Below are positions 41,899 to 52,249 of a DNA stretch of 64,000 nucleotides, in pieces. The DNA comes from Phialophora verrucosa. Taxonomy: Eukaryota > Ascomycota > Eurotiomycetes > Chaetothyriales > Herpotrichiellaceae. The stretch spans positions 434,001 through 498,000 of the forward strand of contig MSED01000001.1 of the NCBI GenBank assembly GCA_002099365.1, in the 5' to 3' direction. Position 1 is the first letter of the stretch. Each line of letters opens with the position of its first letter. Both the position numbers and the translations under genes were made by a program. The notes below the pieces were generated by a model. The model searched no databases and was not told the DNA's origin. It was given only the letters and a program-made list of their open reading frames with translations.

Positions 41899-44800
41899 CT
41901 AACTCAGCCGATTCAAGACCTTCTTGCCGAGCATTAGCACGCTCTTCCTCCGATTGATGTCCGTGTCGCGCTCCGTGTCGTCGTTTTCATTCCCGCCCGG
42001 TCCGGCCAAGGCACCCGCGAGAGAGGCCCTCCGCCGAGGTGTGTCCGTTCCACCGTCGGCCGCATCCACACTGGCACCGGCACCGGCATCTGTAAAAACA
42101 TCGTCGGCGCTGTGCGACGCAGCTACCGTAGCTTTCTCCCTCTCTCTGTCCCTGTCCTTGTCCTTGTCTTTGTCCTTGTGGCTGGACTGAGACTCCGACC
42201 GTTCTCGATTATGTTCCTTCTCCTTGTGCGACTCGCTTTTGATGAGGCTCAAGCCACCGAAGTGCACGCGTGCCTTGACCGTGTCGCTGCTGAAATGCCG
42301 GCCAATCGTGTCTTTTAGCAGTGACCTGGTGGGTCCGTGCGAGGTAGATGGCGGGTTCGGGGGTATGGTTGGCGTCGTCGAGAGACTGGGAGACGAGGAT
42401 GGCACGGGAGAGGGATGAGCCGATGAGGGCCGTCGCTGCGAGAACTGGGACGATGAACTGCTGAAAATGCCACTTGCTCCAGATCCGCTGCTTGGAACCG
42501 AGCCTGCTGTACCGGGTATGGACCGCGCTGTCGGCACCGTCATCGCACTGCCCGTCGCGCCTGTGTTGGGCAGATTGATTCCCCCACTTGACCAACTTCC
42601 ACTTCGCAGGAGTGGCGATGGCCCGTGGAACGTCCCGTTCTTTTGATGACCGTTTGTCCCCGGCGGACTCTGGAAAGTGATGCCCGACTCCAGATCGTCG
42701 TCTTTCCCGTCCTGGCTGAAACTATACAGACTGGTCGTCTCGCTCGTCCCTGAGAGCTGTAGGTTGATATCGCTATTCGGAATCGTGCTGGAGTGCGCAA
42801 TCTCTTTGAGCCTCTCAACCTGCTTTTTGCTGGGTCTGTGATGAGAAAATTTATTGCCGATGATTGCGCCCGTGTGAGAGATCAGTGCCCTTATTACGTC
42901 CTTCTTTAGACGCAGAGCAAGATCCAGATTGCTCCATGTCTTGTTCCGATATTCGAGAGTCGGCATGCGAAACACAAAGTCGTGCAGGTCCTCGAAGTTA
43001 CGATCCGATTTGCCCTTGTAGGAAAGACAGACAACGAAGCTGTTGAGTTTTACGTGCGCGAGGGTCATATAATTGGACGCGCGGGACATCATTTGGCTCA
43101 GATCGTCGTTGGCCGCTTTATCTTTCTTATCCTTTTTGGCGGCGACGGAGCCAAGGTTGAAGCGTTTCTTCTCAGCTTCGCCGTTGCCGAGGGCGACGAG
43201 ACTCGTGGAGGAGGCGTCATGTTTCTTCGTCGAGCGCAGGCTGCCCGATGAGCCCTTGCGAGAAGGCTCCTTGAGCACGGAACGCGAATTGGAGGCGTTG
43301 AAATGCTTGAAAAACTTGTGATGCTCGCTTGAAATTCCGAGGCCTCTGTTCTTGCTGTGCGAGGAGTGATTGACATGCTTCTCGTCGTAGTCCAGGCCGT
43401 ATGTCGGTTTGAGTCTCCTGGCCACAGCACCTGGCGACGGTTCACGCGCTTTATCTGCAGCTGACTTGTCCAGGCCTTCTCCGGACATTAGCGCGCTGTG
43501 TGCTTCGACGAATTCCTGATCGTCTTCGGCGTCGGTGGGTTCCATGTTCTTAACCATCAGAGGCGAGAAGTTACCATTCTCGAAGGCATCCGACCCGGAG
43601 CTGGGGAAGATATACTCGAAGAGTTTCTTGGCAAGTTCACGCTCCAGTTGGACCTTGAGCGGAAACACGGTGACTTGGAAGTGTTCAAGCACTGGTATGC
43701 CCGCAATCGCCTCGAGCATGTACCAATGCACTTGAATCATCTTCTGTAGTTCCATAATGCTGGGTCGTCTGTCCTTGTCGGATGCTTCGTAGTAAGGTCC
43801 GATGATCTCGGGATACAGCGCGTTAGGCAGCAGGTTCCAGCCTCTGATATGCTCGATCTCGAGGGCGTTGTGGTTCGACCCGTCGGTGTTGTCGATCCGC
43901 TCATATGCAGCATTGCCCAGCTGAAACTCGAGCAGAGGTTCATCCTTGTCCCGCATCAGGTGCCACACAATTTCAGAAGCACTCAGATACCACCGTAGAA
44001 TACCACTGGTCTGCGCAGCCTTCCGATCTTCGCTCTTCTGCTGCGACGTGTTGATGGCTTTCATGATAAAGAACAGTTCGTCTTCGCAGCTGGCGAGATC
44101 TTTCTCGAGATTGATTCGATCCTGCCAACCCTGCTTGTCGAGGTATTTCGCGTTGATCTGGAAGTGAAGTTTGATGTCTTCAAGCTGGCGGATCCGTTCC
44201 TGCAGGCTCTCGGCCATCTCAGGGGCTCCTCGCAGATCGCTGAAGTCGGAGGCCAGCATGATCTTCTCCAGCCGTTCGCTCCTCGTCTTCTCCAATGGTT
44301 CGCTGTACAACAACAGGTCGAGCACTATGATATACATGGCATAGTACTGGGTCGAATCGCATCGCACACGGATCCGGGGGAAGTCGACCCATAGTTGATC
44401 AATTCGATTCTCGCTACGCGCTACGTCGTCCATCCCGCCATTTTCATTGCTTTCGACTTCCTCATTGTACTTCAGCCGGAGCGGATTGTATTTCTCATAC
44501 CGAAGACCAGCCGAAGTCTTCTGAATGACTCTCTGGAATCCGAACGGTTCGAGATGGAAGTCGAACATGGCCTCAAGGGAGACCCACGGGGGCCATGACG
44601 AACCAGGGCTATTGCCATATCTGTTGCCGGAATAGAGATGGAGGTATCGGGCAAGAGTCTTTTGAGTCGCTACGAAGAACTGGGCGCCGTCCATATCAAG
44701 CGCAAATCGGCGTTGTACCAGGCCGCTGACATCGTCTGACATGCGAGCCTTATCCATGATGGAGACGACTTTCAGCTGCATTCCCTTGGCTGATATTAGC

Positions 44801-47800
44801 ACGATGGCCTTGGTGTTCTTCTCGCTTTGGAGCTGGATCTGAGGAGCAATCAGCCGAAGGTGATAGCTGTTCATTGCCTGAAAGTTCTCCGCGATCTTCT
44901 CAGCAGGGTCTGTCGTGGAGGTCCTGTTTTCTAGGTTGGTGTCGCCGTCGACAGGCGACTCTGTAGAAGTTTCCTCAGCATCAGGCGCGTGTACAAATCG
45001 CTTGACGTCGTTCAAAAGCTGCATGATCCGATCTTCTATCACGGAATCTTCGTCTTTCTCTTCATTGGGCGAGATGAGGCTCGGCGTAGGCGGGACGGAG
45101 GTGTGTTGCTTCTTCTCTTGCCTGCGCCGCGCATCTTTCGCTCGTGCTTGCTCGTCCACAATGTCGAGGATGAACTTGACCGCGCGGCGTGACATGTAGT
45201 ACACGAAGCCTCGGCGTTGGCTGACCTGGTGACTATAACGAAGGATGATGTTGCGGAGGTTGTTGTTCCATTTCAACTGCACATTGTGAATGATGAAGCG
45301 GTTGTTGAAATCACTTGCAAACTCATCGTGGGGCGCCGAGTACAGCCCGTCCATGTCCATGTGGGCGCCAGGACTTTGACCGTCTGATTCAGGTATAGAT
45401 TTCGTCGTGCCTCCGTTGGCCTCGGTAGAGTGGTCCGTTTGATGAGCATCGCCAGGATTCGCGTGGCCCATCAGGCGACGGAGCCCGTGTTGTAGGAATC
45501 GTCGCTTGCTCTCCAACTCTTTCTGTTGTGCGATGAGCAGGTCTTGCTTGTCTCGAAACGCTCGGTCGCGATCTCCTTCGCGAATCACGAGGAGCTCATG
45601 TTCGTTCATAATACGGACATGTGTTTGAAGGCGGTCCTCCAGATCGTGCAGACGTGTCTCGATTAAGTTCATCTGCACCCTTCTCGGATCGTTGTCGCGG
45701 CCCATGACACAAAAGTGCGTGTCTTCCTCTCCGAAGGGACTGGTCCGAGACGCGTCCCCTTGGATTGCGCCTCCATGGTCAGTTTGTCGAAAGTATGTGA
45801 AACGTGGAGTGAAGGCCAGCGGCAGGATCTTTGTCTCCGGATTCGACTCGGCAGGCAAGACCCAGTCCAGTTCGACAAAGTCGTCCATATCGATCCATGA
45901 CAGGTCTTGATCGGGGATGGTGAACTGGGACAAGTCGATGTTCTCGGGAACCTCTCCCAAGGAAGCCAGCTTCTCTTCGCTGGCCTTCGCTAGGTCTTCT
46001 GCTGTGGTTCCTGCGATAAGCGCCGCAACAGCTCTCAAGTCTGCCCGCACAAAGTCGAGTTCTGTTTTGTTGATCTTCATGCCGCTTGTCCTCATGTGTT
46101 TGGCTCTTCCCTTTGCCATCGTGTTGAAGTATTCCCGACGTTGGTGGAGGTCCAGCATGAAGCTGTCGATCTTGATCTTCAAGCCAGTGGCAGACACTAC
46201 ATCTGCCTGGTAGTCCTCCGCGTCTTTGTGTTTGTAGACGTGTGATATGAAGAGCGGCGACAGAAGAAGATTGTATTTGATCGTGGCAAGGTGGCGGCCG
46301 AACTTCTTGCTTGTCTTGCCCGGATCCCGCCATAGGGAGCCTTGACGCACAGGCAGGGACATGACGCCGGAAAACGTCGACCACCAGTTAAAGAAATGCG
46401 AGAAGAACTTCGGACTCAGGTGGACGCTGTTATAGCTTTCCGAGGGCGTTGAATCCGCACCGACCCAATTTCTGTCAAACGGTGCAGCCACTGCGATGGA
46501 CAGGTGAACATGTTGACTCCGGAAGCCGCGGAATGCATCGTACGTGTCCAAGTCGACATCGTGGAGGAACAGCGGATTTTTCAACACCACGTCGTAGTGC
46601 GGTCTGAACTCGGAGCTGCGTATACCGTCCGCAATATCCCGTTCGAAGACAAGGCCGGCAGTCCACTGCACATTTCCCGATAGTTTCATGATGACTTTCT
46701 TGAACAACGCCGCATTCTTTCCAGTGCTGCTGATGCTGGACATGCTGTCCGAGTCACTTCTCATCTGCTGCTCAGAGGACCTGCGAGCTTCATGGCTGTA
46801 GTCCGGGACAGCCAACACAAACTCGCCGCTTTTCACCGTCATGAACTCGCGTGGGTCATCGACTTGGTGTATGAGCCACTGTACATCGTTCCGCCAGCAC
46901 ATGACGAAGCCAGCACCGTACCCGGTGACGACGTAAGGATCTCTAGTGCCTTTGAGTCGAAACTGGACATCACCGTCGCCCTTCCAGTTGACAACCAGCC
47001 TGGAATGAAAGCTGAGCCGAATCTTGTCCCAGAAGCCGACCCTTTCTGAAGGATCTATTTCAGGTTTGGTGAAGTTCTCGATGATCATCATCATGTCCTG
47101 GATGACAGGCTGGTATGACGTGCCCCACGAGATCGTGGTTGGCAGACTAGTATTGATGTCAATGACAGGCTTGGAGTAGGTCTTGACAGGTGCAACCGTC
47201 CTCCTCACGTCTATGGCGAAAGCTGGGATCTCTTCCCCGTTGCGTCCATGCTGTCCTTTGGGAACGATCTCGACTTTGATGTGCCTGGTCGACTTTTCAT
47301 CTCGAAATTCTTCCGCGATGACAAAGTCTGATCTTACAGACCAACTGGGCAAGCGAGCTGGCTGCCCCGGGCGTATAGCGGGTATGTGGAGAAGGTTGAG
47401 GGGGTAATCGCGAAGGAAGGCACGAGCTTCGCCCATGTCGAGGCTCAGGCTGATGGGGACGAGGAGTCCATACTGCATGTCGTATGGCATGCCTTTCCCA
47501 AGCTCGTGGATGAATTTGGGCAGCTCGGCATCGGGGAACGACGGTTTGTCGATGATGAGGTGTAAGTCGCTGATTATGAGGGTCATCAACCCAGGACGGT
47601 TTGGAATGCCTAGAATCGTCTCTGTCTCTTGCTCATCGTGCGGCGGTTCGTCTGCACCACTGAACATCTGACGGACGCTCTTGACAGCGTTGTTCTGCAG
47701 CCGCAGCATAAAGTCAATCCGCCGTTTCCAGCTGCGAGAATTATGCTCTTGGAGCCTCTCCCATGCTTCGTTTGCCTCGATCTTTGCGTCACTCGTCAAC

Positions 47801-50800
47801 GCGCACACCCCCTCACGATCGTACCGGATCTGGCGTGACCCTCTGCCACGTCTTCCCCTGGATGTTGATCGCTTTCTTGGCGTCGTATCGACACTGCGTG
47901 ACCGCCGAGGGTGGCGGTTGGAAGAGGCATTGGGTGATCCACCCCGGCTCGAATGCGCAGAGTGAGCTCGCAAGCGAGAAGATGACCGGGGCCGTCTCTC
48001 TTCATTCATTCGTTTAACCTTCAGCCGATAAGCGTCCATACGAGCGAGCCGTTGTTTCTGCTCAACCAGGCCAACGTGGTAGATCACGCCCAGTTTCCAC
48101 TCAAATGGATCATCTTCAAGCTCGAAGCACAGAGCTTTGGTCCGAACCGATACTCGAGGAACCTTCTTGGCAGCCTCAGGGTGTTTCGCGAGGACATACT
48201 CGTTCGACCGCGTCTTGAATCGGTGATGCAGCTGCTTCATCGCTTTGGCTGTGTTGATGAAGTTGTCAAAAACCTTGTACATCTCGAGCCCATGCGGGAC
48301 TCCGAGGCGGATGAAGTCAGTGGCAACATCAATGGTCTTCTCTTCAACCATGCCATGCTGAGTCTTCTTCTTAGTGTGGCGCAGATCAACCCTGAGGCTG
48401 CTGACGCTCACAATCCGCGCCCAGACCCGATTTAGATGCGGCGCTTCTGCATGCAAGCGTACCAAGTCAGCTCTCAGAAAAGGTGGCGACCATCTGTGCC
48501 GGCCACCCATGAGCTGGTAGATTTGAAGCATAACCGGCGGGTCATGTGGCAGGTCAGCCTTGACCTGAACATAGTGCGCTTTGATGTCAACTGCAAACAA
48601 TTCTGCGTCCAGGGGCACTGGTACATGCTCAAGCGAGCTCTCCTTATGAGCTGCGCTGGTCTGGTGTGCCGCTTCCCGGTGGAGTGGTACCGGTCCAAGG
48701 AAAGCTTCTTTCACGACGAAGCCTCCAACGCCGATTGAGTAGTATTTGTAGAGAGAGAAGTCTAGGTAGAAGGCGCGGATGGCTGAGTGGATATGGAAGA
48801 GCGGCCCTTGCTGGTCTCTAGACGTGCTGAAAGCAACTTCCAGTCTAGGCACGGAGAGAAACGGGGCAGGCTCCCAGGACTCGGCGGACTCGATGATGAA
48901 GCCTTCAAAGCCCTTGACGTGACATGCGAGTCGTCTCCCGTCTGTGGGATCACTGTGCCGGTGCCTGGAATGCGTCGGCGGAGGAGAGACAGTTTTCGTG
49001 GGCGAGAAGTGCTCGTCGTAGCGGACTGAGGTACTAACTTTTCGTCCTTTGGGTTTCCCGCTGGTTTCCGACTTTGCTGATGTATACTGGGCCGACCACG
49101 ATTCGAGCTCCAAAGCGACTCCTCGCGTTTGAGTAGAGACACTCGCGTCGATCCCGGCAGCCTCGAAACTGCAACCGGAGCCTTCGAAACTTGCCTCAAT
49201 AAGCCAAGCGGGCAGCTTTCGTAAGAATGCGACACGTGGAGGCTTCTGGACAACGGCCTTATGCGTCGGAGAGTGGTTCTTGAAATGCTTCACTATGTTG
49301 TAGAGCGCTTTGCTCACTTCCTCTCGCACCATGAGAACGGAGAAAGTCCGCAGGTTGCCTTGCAGGACGACCGAAACCTCTTTGGAAGCCGTCAGCTGGA
49401 TCTTTAGTTCCAGAGCTTCGGTGATGATCAGATTGTGTCTTGTTCCCGTGGAGGCCTGGTAATATAACTTGTGTGACATGACGCGGAAGCTTGCACCAAG
49501 AGAATAAAGGAGCTCGCCTCCTGCTGAATGAGAAGACTCAAGGTCCAGGGATATGGAGGATATGGAGGATATGATCATGTCATATTCGCCAGGAGCGGCA
49601 TGGGCAGGATTTGCGACCGGCAACACGAATCTGAGCACTGGTTCATGGACTGAGAACTTGATGCTCGCCTTCGGAAGTAATCTGGAAATGAGTCGATGTC
49701 GATTCTGAGGCATTTCTTGGGAGCCGGTTTCATGGGTGCGGGCGGCCGCGAGGAGTTTCATCAGGTGCTGAGGTGCTAGATCGAGAGAAGGGGATGTGAC
49801 AACCAGGTTAGCAAACAGGATGTTGGTGTTCCTTTCGGCAACGTCTCGATCTTGAGTGAAGCTCATTGTCTTTGCTGGCAAGGTCGTCCGGATTGTCGTA
49901 GTTGCCATCGGAATGTACATGATCCGGTTCGGACGAGAATCATCTTCATCAAGGCTGACCGAGATCGAGAGAGCAGCAAGTAGGGCTTGGTGAGCGATGT
50001 CCTCCCGCTGAAAATACATCCGGTGAACTGGGGAGTTCTGCTCGAGTCGATGCAGATCAACGCCAATCTCGTGGATGACAACGTTGGCTATCAGAGGAAG
50101 ATTGGCTTGCCTAAGCGATTCAATCTCTTTCGAGATTCGGACGAAGCTCATTCCGACCTGGACCTCCTGGACGCTCTGAAGGGTGGATCGGAGAAACTCT
50201 TTCGACTCAGCTACCGTCTGGACAATGGCTGCCTCGCGGCTGCCAGGACTGTCCAATTCACCCGCCACATCTTCAAAGGAGATCTCGTCGACGGGACTCA
50301 GTACTTCCGGTTGTTCCGGGCCCTTTGCCAACTTTTTGCCCTTGCGCGAGAAGTGGATTAGTTCATCCACCGGGACGTAGAGACGGCCACCCTTGATTGC
50401 AATGGAAGTGTCCCGAAGCCCTTCTCGATCTCTGTACAATAGCCCGTGGACGTTGATGGTCATGCCATCAAGAACTTCAATCGGATCTCGACCACCGACG
50501 GCCAGAAGTATGCTTTTGACCGTGAAGACCCATTCTGCCGGCTTTTGATCTCCCAGAGGATCCTTCTTGTGTCGGAAGAGGCGCCCCCGATCCAAGAGCT
50601 TCCGCCTCGTGTAGACAGCTGTTGTGAAGGACGAGATTTGCACATATCCAACTCCGACGATTTCCGCCGAAGTATTTAAAGCGATGATGTCGAACATGCG
50701 CAAAAGGTGGATTTTGCGGTGCAGGCGCTTGATGCTCTCTTTGGTGTTGGTTAACCTCTTCCATACCTGACTTTGGTCCGGAGAACGGTTTCTGCGGTGT

Positions 50801-51141
50801 GCCTGTGTGTCGTCCTTGCCATCCTGCTTTTCCCGATTGACTCTTGACGCTTCCACAGTGGGCTCCAGGGTGGCCGGATCGAGGGTCACCTTGAGTTCTT
50901 CGAACACAATGCTGATCCATGTCGGTTGAGCAAACGTCGGGCGATGTATACTGAGGCCGAGCCCCCGCAGGTCAATTCGCAGGCCTTCTCTGGGAGCGTA
51001 GGAGATGTGCCTCAGACTGGAGAGGCCAATGCGCTGGATGGATATGCCGGTCGCGACTCGCAGAATTGCCAGGAGGATGAAGGAAGATAGGTAGAGGAGG
51101 AGGAGGACAGCGGCAACCGATGTCGCATTGACGAGAGGCAT
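41899..51141 (-). CDS. FMP27: Bridge-like lipid transfer protein FMP27 (hobbit/SABRE/BLTP2 family)
   Basis: A 3080-residue protein in one uninterrupted 9.2-kb exon. It begins with an ER-anchoring hydrophobic helix (VAAVLLLLYLSSFILLAIL, ~10-28), then the repeating beta-groove of bridge-like lipid transporters that moves phospholipids at ER-plasma membrane contacts. Three Pfam landmarks of the family are visible: the GFWDK motif (VGFWDKIRLSFHSRLVVNWKG, from ~1367), the central SW-type region, and WPPW (SSWPPWVSLEAMFDFHLEP, ~2183). Arg/Ser-rich segments (RRPRSSSRLRAHSAHSSRGG) interrupt the first half as flexible loops. The last ~400 residues are low complexity: Ser/Pro-rich, then a charged alternating KDKDKDKDRDRERE run, then the basic tail ending KKVLNRLS. 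The ATG at 51139-51141 is followed immediately by the anchor, which supports it. Confidence 0.95.
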   Translation of the reverse strand: MPLVNATSVAAVLLLLYLSSFILLAILRVATGISIQRIGLSSLRHISYAPREGLRIDLRGLGLSIHRPTFAQPTWISIVFEELKVTLDPATLEPTVEASRVNREKQDGKDDTQAHRRNRSPDQSQVWKRLTNTKESIKRLHRKIHLLRMFDIIALNTSAEIVGVGYVQISSFTTAVYTRRKLLDRGRLFRHKKDPLGDQKPAEWVFTVKSILLAVGGRDPIEVLDGMTINVHGLLYRDREGLRDTSIAIKGGRLYVPVDELIHFSRKGKKLAKGPEQPEVLSPVDEISFEDVAGELDSPGSREAAIVQTVAESKEFLRSTLQSVQEVQVGMSFVRISKEIESLRQANLPLIANVVIHEIGVDLHRLEQNSPVHRMYFQREDIAHQALLAALSISVSLDEDDSRPNRIMYIPMATTTIRTTLPAKTMSFTQDRDVAERNTNILFANLVVTSPSLDLAPQHLMKLLAAARTHETGSQEMPQNRHRLISRLLPKASIKFSVHEPVLRFVLPVANPAHAAPGEYDMIISSISSISLDLESSHSAGGELLYSLGASFRVMSHKLYYQASTGTRHNLIITEALELKIQLTASKEVSVVLQGNLRTFSVLMVREEVSKALYNIVKHFKNHSPTHKAVVQKPPRVAFLRKLPAWLIEASFEGSGCSFEAAGIDASVSTQTRGVALELESWSAQYTSAKSETSGKPKGRKVSTSVRYDEHFSPTKTVSPPPTHSRHRHSDPTDGRRLACHVKGFEGFIIESAESWEPAPFLSVPRLEVAFSTSRDQQGPLFHIHSAIRAFYLDFSLYKYYSIGVGGFVVKEAFLGPVPLHREAAHQTSAAHKESSLEHVPVPLDAELFAVDIKAHYVQVKADLPHDPPVMLQIYQLMGGRHRWSPPFLRADLVRLHAEAPHLNRVWARIVSVSSLRVDLRHTKKKTQHGMVEEKTIDVATDFIRLGVPHGLEMYKVFDNFINTAKAMKQLHHRFKTRSNEYVLAKHPEAAKKVPRVSVRTKALCFELEDDPFEWKLGVIYHVGLVEQKQRLARMDAYRLKVKRMNEERRPRSSSRLRAHSAHSSRGGSPNASSNRHPRRSRSVDTTPRKRSTSRGRRGRGSRQIRYDREGVCALTSDAKIEANEAWERLQEHNSRSWKRRIDFMLRLQNNAVKSVRQMFSGADEPPHDEQETETILGIPNRPGLMTLIISDLHLIIDKPSFPDAELPKFIHELGKGMPYDMQYGLLVPISLSLDMGEARAFLRDYPLNLLHIPAIRPGQPARLPSWSVRSDFVIAEEFRDEKSTRHIKVEIVPKGQHGRNGEEIPAFAIDVRRTVAPVKTYSKPVIDINTSLPTTISWGTSYQPVIQDMMMIIENFTKPEIDPSERVGFWDKIRLSFHSRLVVNWKGDGDVQFRLKGTRDPYVVTGYGAGFVMCWRNDVQWLIHQVDDPREFMTVKSGEFVLAVPDYSHEARRSSEQQMRSDSDSMSSISSTGKNAALFKKVIMKLSGNVQWTAGLVFERDIADGIRSSEFRPHYDVVLKNPLFLHDVDLDTYDAFRGFRSQHVHLSIAVAAPFDRNWVGADSTPSESYNSVHLSPKFFSHFFNWWSTFSGVMSLPVRQGSLWRDPGKTSKKFGRHLATIKYNLLLSPLFISHVYKHKDAEDYQADVVSATGLKIKIDSFMLDLHQRREYFNTMAKGRAKHMRTSGMKINKTELDFVRADLRAVAALIAGTTAEDLAKASEEKLASLGEVPENIDLSQFTIPDQDLSWIDMDDFVELDWVLPAESNPETKILPLAFTPRFTYFRQTDHGGAIQGDASRTSPFGEEDTHFCVMGRDNDPRRVQMNLIETRLHDLEDRLQTHVRIMNEHELLVIREGDRDRAFRDKQDLLIAQQKELESKRRFLQHGLRRLMGHANPGDAHQTDHSTEANGGTTKSIPESDGQSPGAHMDMDGLYSAPHDEFASDFNNRFIIHNVQLKWNNNLRNIILRYSHQVSQRRGFVYYMSRRAVKFILDIVDEQARAKDARRRQEKKQHTSVPPTPSLISPNEEKDEDSVIEDRIMQLLNDVKRFVHAPDAEETSTESPVDGDTNLENRTSTTDPAEKIAENFQAMNSYHLRLIAPQIQLQSEKNTKAIVLISAKGMQLKVVSIMDKARMSDDVSGLVQRRFALDMDGAQFFVATQKTLARYLHLYSGNRYGNSPGSSWPPWVSLEAMFDFHLEPFGFQRVIQKTSAGLRYEKYNPLRLKYNEEVESNENGGMDDVARSENRIDQLWVDFPRIRVRCDSTQYYAMYIIVLDLLLYSEPLEKTRSERLEKIMLASDFSDLRGAPEMAESLQERIRQLEDIKLHFQINAKYLDKQGWQDRINLEKDLASCEDELFFIMKAINTSQQKSEDRKAAQTSGILRWYLSASEIVWHLMRDKDEPLLEFQLGNAAYERIDNTDGSNHNALEIEHIRGWNLLPNALYPEIIGPYYEASDKDRRPSIMELQKMIQVHWYMLEAIAGIPVLEHFQVTVFPLKVQLERELAKKLFEYIFPSSGSDAFENGNFSPLMVKNMEPTDAEDDQEFVEAHSALMSGEGLDKSAADKAREPSPGAVARRLKPTYGLDYDEKHVNHSSHSKNRGLGISSEHHKFFKHFNASNSRSVLKEPSRKGSSGSLRSTKKHDASSTSLVALGNGEAEKKRFNLGSVAAKKDKKDKAANDDLSQMMSRASNYMTLAHVKLNSFVVCLSYKGKSDRNFEDLHDFVFRMPTLEYRNKTWSNLDLALRLKKDVIRALISHTGAIIGNKFSHHRPSKKQVERLKEIAHSSTIPNSDINLQLSGTSETTSLYSFSQDGKDDDLESGITFQSPPGTNGHQKNGTFHGPSPLLRSGSWSSGGINLPNTGATGSAMTVPTARSIPGTAGSVPSSGSGASGIFSSSSSQFSQRRPSSAHPSPVPSSSPSLSTTPTIPPNPPSTSHGPTRSLLKDTIGRHFSSDTVKARVHFGGLSLIKSESHKEKEHNRERSESQSSHKDKDKDKDRDREREKATVAASHSADDVFTDAGAGASVDAADGGTDTPRRRASLAGALAGPGGNENDDTERDTDINRRKSVLMLGKKVLNRLS
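42134..42186. repeat. In-gene low-complexity tract encoding alternating Lys/Arg-Asp/Glu
   Basis: On the plus strand the DNA reads as repeated TCTCTGTCCCTGTCCTTG-type hexamers. On the coding strand it specifies a KDKDKDKDRDRERE run in the FMP27 tail. Hexamer reiteration suggests replication slippage. Confidence 0.7.
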
Positions 51142-52249
51142 CTTGGTACCCCAGCCCTAAGCCCCAGTGTTCCAGCACCGCCCGAGGAGAGACAAGTGAA
51201 TCCAGGCGTGCGCTCGTTCATGTCATCTGCGCCGGCAGCCCAGGCGCTCACTGTAGAGACGGCACTCCTTTCGAGGCCACATAGTCGGCGGAGCTTTCAC
51301 AATAACTCTTTTCATAACAGTCGCGCGCAGATCAGATCGAGGTAACGGGTGGAGACTAGATTTTGGACTGACTTCGGGCCTGTGAAGGTATGCGGGGATT
51401 TATGAACAATTTGTGCCCGCTGTTCACGCGTCGGGACAATCGCGTGGATGTTGGTGTCGTAGAGGGAGTGAGCGACAAGTGCAGTCTTGCGAGAGTGGTG
51501 AAAAGAACTGCCCGCGTGGCCGGTCAATGTAGGTGTTCATGAGGGAGATTCAAGCGAAGCAGTTGCAGATGCGGGCGGCGCAGATACAGATACGGGGCGA
51601 TCGGGAGGAACACACGCAGCCCAAAGCAGCCATCCATCGATGACTCAGCCTGTGCAGACGATGAGCATGGAGATGATCAAGCTCAAATGCTTATTGAAGC
51701 ATCCCCTCTATTGCCACTTGAAAGGCATACTCTACGAGGGCCGAAGCTGCAGCTAACATGCGACTGCCCAATGATATCAAATTCGTTCCCTTCCAGCGAT
51801 TCAGGCATTGAGGCAGTCCTCGGTCTCCCGTGCACCGTGTGTGATATCAAGGATCCCACCCACTTATACAGTATCAGCTCGACCCGCTCCTGGCCTAGAT
51901 CATTGCTAGCCAACATCATATATGCCTGCCCGGTCGGGACTTGACCGGCCGGATACGTGTCTCGTTTTGTCTCTCGAAGCTCTCCCGCACTTTGGCGTTG
52001 TGCGATTGCCTTCGATGGGTAGGAATGTTCCCCCTCCGCTAATAGCGGTTGGGCGTCTCTCGTGTCTCTGAATGCCCCCATTCGGACAGGACCTGCTGGT
52101 TGTATACTTGCCGCCATGAGCTTATTGCTGACTCCGAGCTGGCTTCCCAGCCGCCCTCTGCTATTGGTCATAGCTTCTACAGACAATTGTCAAGATGGTA
52201 TAGTCAACCCGACCGATACATAGTCAGATTCCAGATTCAGAATCAGATC
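51142..52249. other. Intergenic: FMP27 upstream region and 3' flank of the Tim17-like gene
   Basis: 1108 bp; both neighbours are on the minus strand. The longest frame (ATG at 52171 to 51683, minus) predicts ~162 residues without recognisable domain or consistent GC3 bias, and I do not call it a gene. Confidence 0.4.

Noticed and set aside
41647..41937. 96-codon plus-strand frame crossing the 3' end of FMP27
   Set aside because: It runs antisense into the conserved FMP27 terminus, has no homology I recognise, and no splice partner was found.
51683..52171. Minus-strand frame of ~162 codons upstream of FMP27
   Set aside because: No domain, no GC3 bias and no conserved-looking segments; length alone is compatible with chance.
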